A program made the translations under genes and the position numbers. The notes beneath the pieces were generated by a model, which worked only from the letters and a program-made list of their open reading frames with translations, was not told where the DNA came from and did not search any database. A stretch of 64,000 nt of DNA from Ktedonobacter racemifer DSM 44963 (lineage in GTDB: Bacteria > Chloroflexota > Ktedonobacteria > Ktedonobacterales > Ktedonobacteraceae): NCBI RefSeq assembly GCF_000178855.1, contig NZ_ADVG01000001.1, positions 248,001 to 312,000 on the forward strand. The letters are read 5' to 3'. Below are positions 55,356 through 63,518 of the stretch, piece by piece (position 1 is the stretch's first letter; each line of letters starts with the position of its first letter).

Positions 55356-55476
55356 ACATCCAAGTATACTCTATCTGCTTGAGATATGCAAGAGATGATG
55401 ATACTTTGTGATGGTTGCTTATACAAAATGGATACTTCAGGGCTTTACGTAGGGCACGGTCACTTATTTTATTGAG

Positions 55477-57549
55477 TTATAGGTGGCACGTCTCGGATGG
55501 TGCGGCGCTTTTGGTGACGACATTGGGACTGGTCGTGGTGATGATGCCGGTATGCTCAACGTCGAGCTTTATGAGGTTGAGCAGGTTGAGCGAAATGGTG
55601 AGCTGACGACTAAAGCTAAAGCTTTTGCGGGTCTCACCCGCGGCAAAGGTGAGTGTCGTTGTGTTATAGCTTACTCCGTTATCGGATGAGTATTGGACGG
55701 CAACCACGCCGCCAGGGCTGTTGTCGCTGACTGTGATCGTCGCGATATAGGTTGTGGTGGCGATACCCCCACAGGAGGCCGAGATGGTAGGGGAATCGAA
55801 AGTGATATCGACTCCTTGCACCTGGAAGGGATTGATTGCCTTCGATGCCCCGCTCCCAGGTGGGATAGGCGTTGGTCTGGTCGATGTGCCAGTGGGTCCG
55901 GCTGTAGGGGCTGGGGGAGGCGCTCCTGAGACCCCGGGGGATGTTGGACTCGCCTGAGTACTTCCGGGCGTCTTGCCAATGGCCGGGCTGCCTGTTGCGC
56001 CAGGCGTTTGAGTTGCTGGAAGGGTGGCAGGAGTTTGGGTTGTTGGAGGAGTGCCAGGAGTCTGAGCTGCTGGAGAGGTGGAAGGAGTTTGAGCTGTTGA
56101 AGATTTGACAAGTGTTTGAGTTGCTAAAGGGGGAATGGGCGTTTGAGCCTGCAGAGAGATGCCGGGCATAAATGTTGAGGCATAGCTATTGAGGACTGTG
56201 TTCATTGCAAGTGTTCCTAGAAGTCCGAGAATGATAAGAAGCATAGCTGCGCTCAGGAGCAATCTCCCGTGCCTCTTCTTGCGCTCTCTGTCATTGCTAC
56301 TGGCTGTGCTCCACATGGATAGAGTGGGCTCTTGCTCGCCTCCTTTTTTATTGATAGGGGTGAATGTAGGGATCTGCTTCGATTGTTTCAGCTCGCTAGA
56401 TGCCTGTTTGAGTTGATACTCGCCTATCTGTGGTAAGGGTACTGGCGGTTCTTCCGCAGAATCAGCAGGCTCGCTCGTACGGAGTGAGGGATCTGGCCAA
56501 TCTACTCCTGTGATGGGGGACGATGGCGTCCCATAGCCGCTCGAAGGAGTGCGGGGACTGTTTGCACTATGGGATGAGACGCTCCGTGAGACAGGGCGAG
56601 ACTCAGCTAGGGAGAGTTGGCTGGGCAATTCGGCACTGCACTCTGATATCGAGTGCTCGAGCACTGGTTCGGCGGAGGCTGATGCGCCGTGGAGGGCCTG
56701 GTGAAAGGCCTGCGCGAAGGCGACTATGGTGGGATAACGCTCCTCGGGCTTCTTCGCCAGACCTCGCTGGATGACCGCGCTCAACTCAGGGGAGATCTGC
56801 GGATCAAGCTGACTGGCATCGGGTGGCACGGTCTGGATATGCTGGTAGAGGATGGTAACGGCATCACCTTGAAAGGGATAGTGCCCGGTGAGCAATTTGT
56901 AGCTCATGATTGCCAGGGAATACTGGTCGCTGGCGGGCACAGCCTCTCCACGCCACTGTTCGGGGGCCATGTAGTTTGGCGTGCCGCGGGCGTGTTTGCT
57001 TGAATTGGAGGAGCCCAGGCGCAGGCGAGCCAGCCCAAAGTCCGAGAGCAGGAGGTGGGGCACGTCGGGCTGGATATAACTATTACTGACCAGAAAGTTC
57101 GATGACTTTACGTCCTGGTGAACGACCTGATGGTCGTGAGCGTATTGAAGCGCATTCGCCGCCTGGCGCACGAACGGCTCTACCATCAGAGGAGGTAGCT
57201 TTGCACGGTGCAGCTTGCGCAGCCATATGTCAAGCGAGCCCGCGGCATGATACGGCATCACGAGATACGTGAGTTGGGCAGCATTCAACATGGTCACCCC
57301 ATAGTCGAAGAGGGGCAAAATATGGGGATGATCCAGCATCGAGATCATGCGCGCCTCGCGCTGAAAGATGCGCAATGCCTTACTGCTTGCCTCGCCGCTC
57401 TCATCCTCCGCCTCATTGGTGCGAACGATCTTTACCGCGACCTGGCGCGCGAGGCGCATGTCGTCAGCGAGATAGATCTCGCCCATGCCTCCGTTTCCCA
57501 CCAGTCGAAGCAAGCGGTAATTATGTATCTGCAATCCATCGAGTGGCAT
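55477..57549 (-). CDS. Membrane-anchored Ser/Thr protein kinase with extracellular domain
   Basis: 690-residue PknB-type kinase. The kinase domain is about 11-285 with the glycine loop (VGNGGMGEIY), Lys40 (VAVKIV), Glu65, the catalytic loop HQDVKSSN (Asp146), DFG (170-172) and APE (195-197). HRD is HQD here, so it is a non-RD kinase. A linker of about 140 residues follows, then one membrane helix (about 430-453). An outside Pro/Thr/Ala/Gln stretch with repeated QTPGTP-type units (470-565) leads to a beta-sandwich-like C-terminal domain ending SETCHL. It would sense an external signal and phosphorylate cytosolic targets. No phosphatase gene is adjacent. AGGGTAAAAA precedes the ATG. Confidence 0.92.
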   Translation of the reverse strand: MPLDGLQIHNYRLLRLVGNGGMGEIYLADDMRLARQVAVKIVRTNEAEDESGEASSKALRIFQREARMISMLDHPHILPLFDYGVTMLNAAQLTYLVMPYHAAGSLDIWLRKLHRAKLPPLMVEPFVRQAANALQYAHDHQVVHQDVKSSNFLVSNSYIQPDVPHLLLSDFGLARLRLGSSNSSKHARGTPNYMAPEQWRGEAVPASDQYSLAIMSYKLLTGHYPFQGDAVTILYQHIQTVPPDASQLDPQISPELSAVIQRGLAKKPEERYPTIVAFAQAFHQALHGASASAEPVLEHSISECSAELPSQLSLAESRPVSRSVSSHSANSPRTPSSGYGTPSSPITGVDWPDPSLRTSEPADSAEEPPVPLPQIGEYQLKQASSELKQSKQIPTFTPINKKGGEQEPTLSMWSTASSNDRERKKRHGRLLLSAAMLLIILGLLGTLAMNTVLNSYASTFMPGISLQAQTPIPPLATQTLVKSSTAQTPSTSPAAQTPGTPPTTQTPATLPATQTPGATGSPAIGKTPGSTQASPTSPGVSGAPPPAPTAGPTGTSTRPTPIPPGSGASKAINPFQVQGVDITFDSPTISASCGGIATTTYIATITVSDNSPGGVVAVQYSSDNGVSYNTTTLTFAAGETRKSFSFSRQLTISLNLLNLIKLDVEHTGIITTTSPNVVTKSAAPSETCHL

Positions 57550-57637
57550 TTTTTACCCTGAAGCCCTTAAAATAAAAACTTGTGCATGTTACGACGACAA
57601 ATTGCCCTGTATTTATCACAATGAAGCGTGCAGGAAG

Positions 57638-57658
57638 CCCCGTGCCTTTAGGCCGGGG
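57638..57658 (-). repeat. Right-end hairpin of iscB element 2
   Basis: CCCCGTGCCT / AGGCCGGGG stem; the iscB stop codon (57648-57650) lies in its loop, as in copy 1. Confidence 0.7.
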
Positions 57659-58958
57659 AGGAATGCACGCCTCCTTTCTGGTAGCTGTATCCATCGCATC
57701 GATGCAGCGGCGTAAAAAAGCGCATGTTGAGCCCTGTTATGCGTCCGCTCCGCGTGGTCAGATCAAAGGAGCCGCTGGTACGTACCAATACCCGTCCAGT
57801 ATAGGTTCCTTGTTTCTTCCCCCTCGTGACCCGCGCTCGACAGATATCTCCCGTCTGGAAGCCTTGCACCTTTTTGGCTCGCTTTGGCGCGGAACAGGGA
57901 AAGCCAAGGCCATTGACATTGCGCACCCGCCGACACCCGTGCCCCTGCGCACGGATCTCAAGAGGAACCACGCCGCTCGTCTGAAGCTGCTCAGGCGTGG
58001 AGCGGCCCACGCACACCGCATCCAGCCAGTGCGTCTTTGGGAGGCCTCGGATGCTGCGATTGTACTTGGTGAGCCCTCCTGATCCCACTTCGACGGGTAG
58101 CCCCATCGCCATCAGGCGTTCAAAGAGCGCCCAGCGCGTCGCATTCACCGCGGCAGCATCCTTCAAGGGCGCTTTCGCCTGAGCCTGGATCTGCTGCAAC
58201 CGCTTCGGGTGCTTCTTGAGGAAGTCTTCGAGGTCCTGGCTCCCTTTGGCCTGATTGCAGGACTCGCAGGCCAGCGTCAAATTGCTCAGACGATTGGTTC
58301 CCCCTTTGACACGGGGCACGATATGCTCGATTTGCAGCGGGAGATGGCTCTTGCCACAATAGGCACAACGTCGCTCCCATTTCTCCAGCAGGTACTCCCG
58401 TGCCTCGTATCCGGCGAGCTCGCCTTGCTGATACTCCTCTCCCTGGATAGATGGGTTTTCGAGCAGCTGCATGTCAAAGCGCACCAACTCCTGGCTGATG
58501 CAGGCCACCGGAGCGTACCGACACAGCCGCCGGACCCAGGTCAGGATGTTGCTTAGGCGGCTCTCCAAGGAGGGAGGCAGCCACCCCTTGGGGCGCCTGC
58601 GATTGTGGAAGCGGGCTCGGCGGTACCTCGTCTTGCGGGCGCGCCTCCCTCTGCGGGCCCCTCGACGGGTCTCAAGGGCCTCCTTGACCTGTTCTCCGCG
58701 ATGGGTGAGCTCTGCGGCAAACACAACCTCGCCCGAGGCATCATTGACCAGGGCGATGCCGGTGGTACGGCTCCCTGGATCGAGCTTGAGGCGGAAGGGC
58801 TGTGTCTGGGGCTGTGTGACCTCTTTCTTGAGTATGATGGTAAAAGGGAACCGGCGCCACACGGCGGCTTTCCCCTGTTTCAATAAGCGTCTGGCTTGAC
58901 CCGGATGCACGGGATCTAGCGGCTTGTGAGTGGTATCAACCACCAACACCTTGGACAT
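57648..58958 (-). CDS. iscB: IscB RNA-guided nuclease (copy 2)
   Basis: 436-residue IscB, clearly diverged from copy 1. Order: PLMP-like N terminus (KPLDPVHPGQARRLLKQGKAA), RuvC-I Asp (LKLDPGSRTTGIALV), bridge helix (RRGARRGRRARKTRYRRARF), RuvC-II Glu (CISQELVRFD), HNH (CAYCGK...QIEHIVPRVKGGTNR...CESCNQAKG), RuvC-III Asp (THWLDAVCVG) and a target-adjacent-motif-interacting C terminus. The frame is unbroken and all catalytic residues are present. AAAGGA lies 7 bases before the ATG. No transposase gene accompanies it. Confidence 0.95.
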   Translation of the reverse strand: MSKVLVVDTTHKPLDPVHPGQARRLLKQGKAAVWRRFPFTIILKKEVTQPQTQPFRLKLDPGSRTTGIALVNDASGEVVFAAELTHRGEQVKEALETRRGARRGRRARKTRYRRARFHNRRRPKGWLPPSLESRLSNILTWVRRLCRYAPVACISQELVRFDMQLLENPSIQGEEYQQGELAGYEAREYLLEKWERRCAYCGKSHLPLQIEHIVPRVKGGTNRLSNLTLACESCNQAKGSQDLEDFLKKHPKRLQQIQAQAKAPLKDAAAVNATRWALFERLMAMGLPVEVGSGGLTKYNRSIRGLPKTHWLDAVCVGRSTPEQLQTSGVVPLEIRAQGHGCRRVRNVNGLGFPCSAPKRAKKVQGFQTGDICRARVTRGKKQGTYTGRVLVRTSGSFDLTTRSGRITGLNMRFFTPLHRCDGYSYQKGGVHSSPA

Positions 58959-59215
58959 CTCTCAATCCTTTCGGATCTCTGCTTGCGCAGGTGATGTTGG
59001 CCTCGACAAGGTTCAGCGACGGTTTAGCGCGATGAGCACTGGCTTTACCCCTCAGCCTGTTTAACCCATCGCCGTAGAGCAGCGGGCTGGCCTCGCACCC
59101 ACTGGTACCTAATTTCGTCGCGAACAGAGCTCGGAGCAAGCTCCAAACTGAGTCTGCTCATGAGGGCCTGCTCAGCGGCGAACCGCTCAGCAAGCCCCGG
59201 TTTGAAAAACCGGGG
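58959..59215 (-). ncRNA. Candidate omega RNA / left end of iscB element 2
   Basis: Leader upstream of iscB copy 2. The block GTTAAACAGG...AAAGCCAGTGCT (59034-59065, minus strand) is shared with the leader of copy 1 at 28523-28559. The outer hairpin CCCCGGTTT/AAACCGGGG (59195-59215) marks the left end. The guide would come from beyond about 59215. Confidence 0.65.
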
Positions 59216-59845
59216 TTCATGACTACAGGTGGAAATAGGTGTTGATCAATGTACGGCTTTAGTTCTATGCTTATCCTGGTGTTGTTATCTGCACAATAAA
59301 CTTTAACAAATATGATGCATTTTGGCAATTAATAAAGCATAAAAAGATAGAATGGTAAGTAAAATGAAAGAATTTGCAAACACATTCATAGCGATTGGCT
59401 TCTGAAGATCCTCTAAAAAGATGTGGGTAAGAATCAGGCATTCACTCATGGGGCTTCTGGCCAACAGACGCATAACCAGAGGAGCAGATTTCCTTAGAAT
59501 ACAAGGACTTAATGATTTGGGGGAGATCTGCCCTATGGTAAGATAGTTCAAATGGGAGAGGCCAGCACTCAATCAGAGCGATGGCTCTTCTTGGCTGCCT
59601 GTCAAGTTGACTGAAACAGCACTTAGAGGGAAGTGACATGTTCATCAGGGAAATGAATCCCCATGAATTACAGAGAACGCGGCGAGAAAGCCCCGGGCAT
59701 TCATGCCGGGGATGAATCGCCGCCTCTGCTGGATGAGAGGAAAGAGAGCAGGGTCAGATACATAGAACCTGTGTTCTTCCCGTTCCTCTGGTACAATAGA
59801 CGTCAGTGAATCGAGATCACGTGTATGTTCGAAGAAGGGGCCAGA
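59216..59845. other. AT-rich gap without a recognisable gene
   Basis: About 630 bases. Minus-strand open frames (59303-59645) have no ribosome-binding site and no recognisable product. AAGCCCCGGGCATTCATGCCGGGG near 59690-59713 is another right-end-type hairpin, so the remains of a further element may lie here. Confidence 0.5.
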
Positions 59846-61478
59846 ATGTCGAAGAAGTGTCAGGGGCAACACAAACAGAAGGAACAGCAGGAGAAGCGAC
59901 CTGCGACCCCCACCTTCCTGCTCGAATTGCCCCTGGTCATCGATGCAGGGCAAGCCGCCCGTCTGCGTGCTCACCTGGAAGCCGCTCGCCAACTCTATAA
60001 TGCCATCCTCTCCCAAGGCCAACAGCGCCAGCGCCGCATGCGCGCTGACCCCGCCTGGCAAGAGACCCGCGCCATTCCTCGCACCCACAAGGCCGAACGA
60101 GCCGCTGCATTCACCACCTTGCGCAAAACGTATGGCTTCACAGAGGCGGCGTTGCATGAAGCCGTCAAAGGCTTGCGCGTGGGCTGGATTGCCGAGCATA
60201 TCGAGGCGGTCCTCGCCCAAACCCTGGCGACCCGTGCCTATCGCGCCCTCAACCGCGTCTGCCTGGGCCAAGCCAGGCGGGTGCGTTTCAAAAGCCGAGG
60301 ACGCGGCTTCTCCAGCATTGAGAATAAACGCAACGATACCAGCCTGCGCTTTGTCCTGCAACCACCCGAGGAGGGAAACGCAGGGTATCTGCTCTGGAAC
60401 GGAGATCAGTTACCCGCTCTCATCGATTGGAAGGATGAAGTCGTGACCCATGGGCTCAGGCACCGCATCAAGTTTGCTCGCCTCATCCAGCGTCCTGCCA
60501 GTAGTCCCAGAGCGGCGGGCGCTGATGAAGAGGGCTACCGCTACGCCGTGCAGTTGGCCCTGGAAGGCAAGCCCCACTGGAAGAAAAAGCACACGGTTGG
60601 CATGGGTATCGTTGGCGGAGACCTTGGTCTCTCCACCCTGGCCCTCTTTCCTCAGGAAGGAGAGGCGAGCCTGGAGGTGTTCTGCGCCGAACTGGCTCCC
60701 CAGGCCCGTGCCATTCGTCGCTTGCAGCGGCAAATGGAGCGGCAGAGGCGAGCAGCCAATCCTGAAAACTACGACGAAAAGGGGCGCATCAAAAAGCAGG
60801 GCAACATGAAGTTGCGGTGGAAACAGAGCAAGCGCTACCAGGCCACCCGACGACGCAAGGCGACCAAAGAGCGCAAGCTGGCAGCGCACCGCAAGAGCCT
60901 GCATGGGCGCAAGGTGCATCAGGTGGTGAAGCTGGGCACCACCATCATCATCGAAAAGATTTCCTACAAGGCATGGCAGAAGCAGTTTGGCAAGAGTGTG
61001 GGACTGCGAGCACCAGGGATGTTTGTCGAACTCTTGAGACGCACCGTTGCAAGCACGGGCGGCACCCTGGTCGAGGTTCCCACACGCACGACGGCGCTGA
61101 GCCAATGGTGCCACGGCTGTGGCAGACGGGTCAAGAAGCCGCTTTCTCAGCGCTGGCATCACTTGCGGCGTAGGACCGGTGCAACGCGACCTGTATTCGG
61201 CCTTCCTGGCCGCCTATCTCGATCCAGCAGAACCTATTCCCTCGTGTGCCCGATACCAGGGGTATTGGGAGGGTGCGGAAGCGCGCCTGCGGGCAGCACA
61301 CGAGCGTCTAGCACAACGCGCGAGAGAGGGGCAGTCCTTGCCCCGAAGCTTTGGCATCCCCAGAGCCGGAGCGCGTCTGCCCAAAAGTCCAGGGGAACCA
61401 CCACAAGAGCCAGCTTTCCTGCATCAGTGGGAAGGACTGGAAGCGTGGAACGAATCCCTGGAACCCCCAGCGCTTTAG
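59846..61478 (+). pseudogene. tnpB: tnpB (large type), frameshifted in the zinc ribbon
   Basis: Large TnpB-like nuclease of about 540 residues. RuvC-I is VGGDLGLSTLALF, RuvC-II TIIIEKISYKAWQK, and the first zinc Cys pair CHGCGRR. At about 61155 the frame changes from SQRWHHL to CGVGPVQRDLYSAFLAA, which then runs to the end (LEPPAL). The second Cys pair and RuvC-III region are therefore disrupted. The start at 59846 (MSKKCQGQH) has AAGGGG 5 bases upstream; ATG 59825 is an alternative. Its stop codon lies in the loop of a right-end hairpin that is itself split by an IS4-type copy. Confidence 0.8.
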
Positions 61479-61480
61479 TG

Positions 61481-62969
61481 CTGACACTTCCACACAAGTG
61501 TTGGCGTGCTGAAAAGAAAAGCAAGAACAAGCGAAGGAGGAAGGCTCATGGAACAAGAACCTTTACAGCATGCCGACACATGGACCGCCCAGACCTTCGG
61601 AGCAGCAGAATTGGGCGATCCGCGTCGTACTGATCGTTTGATCAAGATCGCAAACGCCTTGGCGGAGAACCCATCGGCCTCATTGCCTCACGCCTTCGAG
61701 ACCTGGGGGGAAACGCAGGGGGGATATCGTTTCTTGAGCAACCCTGCATTCAGATATGAAGATCTCTTGCTTCCCCACTGGAGTCAAACCTACAACGCGG
61801 CGACCCAATGCTCTCGTACGCTCCTGTTGGCTGACATAACCGAGTTTGACTTCACGACCCATAACGCACTCAAAGGACGGGGGCCAGTGGGCAACAGCCG
61901 AGAAGATATCGGTTTCAGTTTGCACACTGTGCTCGCGATGGACCCGCAAACACAGGAGATCTTGGGATGCATGATGCTCTCACCTTTCCTTCGCAAGCTC
62001 GCTCCTGTCGGGGAAACGCGCGTCACAGCGCAAGAAGCGAGAGAGAGAATCGCAGGTTTGGGAGCACAGCATCCAACAGATCGGACGGGTCCCTGAAAAC
62101 CACCAATGGATCTATGTGGGAGAGAGTGGCAGCGATGTGTACACCTTTTGGCAGACGTGTGAAGATCTCGGATATGACGCGTGTGTTGCGAGTGGCCCAG
62201 GATCGTGATGTGGAGAAACCCGAAGGGGAGACAGAAGCAGTGCTCGATCCCGCGCATCTCAAAACTCTGGCGCGTTACCTGTCAGCCGCCGATGCCCATG
62301 CAGTGAGCATTCCCGCCCAGCGTCAGCAGCCCAAACGTGAAGCGATGTTCCAGATCACCTTTCAACACGTACGGGTCCAGCCGCCTCTTCACGGAGCCTC
62401 CTTACGCAAAACGGAGATCTGCGCCTGGGTTGTCCGGGTGTGGGAACCACAGCCGCCTGAAGGACAGGAGCCGTTAGAATGGATCGCGGTTTTCCACGCT
62501 GCCGATAACGTGCGCGAGCGACGCCTGGGAGGTGGTGCAATGGTATGGCTGGCGCTGGCTGCTGGAGGATTTCCATAAAGCGCTCAAAACCGGCTGCCGG
62601 ATGGAACACCACAACGTGCAAAGCATGGATGCCCAGTGGAGATTGCTCGCTATCCTGACTCCGATTGCTTTGCGTTTGCTCGTGATCCGGCGAGCAGCAC
62701 AGCAAGCCATCGAGATCCCTGCGACCGCTGTGGTGTCCCAAGAAGCGATTCAAATTGTCGTCTTGCTGGATCATCGCCATAGGACTATTGAGACCGCCAA
62801 GCAACTGTGGCGCGCCATTGCCCGCTTGGGGGGCTACCTCGACCGCAAGAGTGATGGTCCCCCCGGATGGCAGACCTTATGGAAAGGATGGATGCGGATC
62901 ATGGACGTCCTGGAAGGCGTTCATCTCGCCACGCTTCTCCATCCTTCATGATTTGTGTGTAAGTGTAAA
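61481..62969 (+). mobile_element. IS4-family element, copy 2, in the loop of a tnpB right-end hairpin
   Basis: Terminal repeats CTGACACTTCCACACAA (61481) and TTGTGTGTAAGTGTAAA (to 62969). A 10-base target duplication CGCTTTAGTG is present on both sides (61471-61480, 62970-62979). Without the insertion the site reads CCCCCAGCGCTTTAGTGCGGGG, a stem-loop at the end of the preceding tnpB. Length 1,489 bases. Confidence 0.9.
61548..62951 (+). pseudogene. IS4-family transposase (copy 2)
   Basis: Tn5/IS4-type DDE transposase, present along its whole length but broken into four frames. An N-terminal DNA-binding region (AELGDPRRTDRLIKIANAL) and the first Asp (LLLADITEFDF) are in frame one. The second Asp (GESGSDVYTFWQ) is in frame two after a shift near 62040. 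The part after ACVASGPGS is in frame three. The YREK region (WRWLLEDFHKALKTGC) and C terminus are in frame four. GGAGGAAGG precedes the ATG. The last two breaks are shared with copy 1. Confidence 0.85.
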
Positions 62970-62996
62970 CGCTTTAGTGCGGGGAGCTTCAGTGAA

Positions 62997-63317
62997 CGAT
63001 GGCTGATCAGTATCCAGACAACCCAACACCAATTGCCTGCGCCGACCCATGAGCGTTGTTTCGACCACCTCATCATCGGACGCGCCCGTGTATGCTTGCA
63101 GAATGACAGCCAGAGCCAACTGCGCAGGAGCGATGGGTGGGTGTCCTCGCTTGCTTGGCTGGTAGAGATTCGCCAGTTCCTGTTGGAACGATTCATCGAA
63201 CAATTCGTGTCGATGATGGCGCAGGAACACAAAGAGTTTCGCATGTCGTATGCGCGTCACAAGTTGCTCTTCTTGTGCCGAAAGGTTCGCTGGTGGTTGC
63301 CAAAATGGTGGCTGCAT
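62997..63317 (-). pseudogene. IS1182/DUF772-type transposase, N-terminal fragment
   Basis: N-terminal domain of an IS1182-like transposase (HHRHELFDESFQQELANLY, HPPIAPAQLALAVILQAYTG). The frame ends at LGCLDTDQPSF, where the right-end hairpin of the neighbouring tnpB element begins (about 62996). The catalytic part is absent. Confidence 0.75.
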
Positions 63318-63371
63318 GGGCGTTCTCCAGGCGTGAGTTGGGCGTACGCGCGTGTCTGTCTCCGCGTATGG

Positions 63372-63518
63372 TTACCCAGCCGTGCTAAACAGACCGAAGA
63401 GGAGAGAAATCCCCACGAAGATGAGGATCGTGCTGGCAAGGTGCGAAAGGCCTGGTGAGAGAAACAACAGGAGACCGGCTCCAAAAGTCACAAGCACACT
63501 ACTCCAGGTGAGAAACAT
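63372..63518 (-). CDS. Small membrane protein overlapping lgt
   Basis: 48-residue peptide with two hydrophobic stretches (VLVTFGAGLLLFL, HLASTILIFVGISLLFGLF). A strong GAGGAGG lies 9 bases upstream of the ATG at 63518, inside the last codons of lgt; the two genes overlap by 20 bases, so it is translated by coupling. No family is recognised. The position suggests a membrane function expressed with lipoprotein maturation. Confidence 0.6.
   Translation of the reverse strand: MFLTWSSVLVTFGAGLLLFLSPGLSHLASTILIFVGISLLFGLFSTAG

Noticed and set aside
59303..59645. Two minus-strand frames in the AT-rich gap
   Set aside because: No ribosome-binding sites and no family resemblance.
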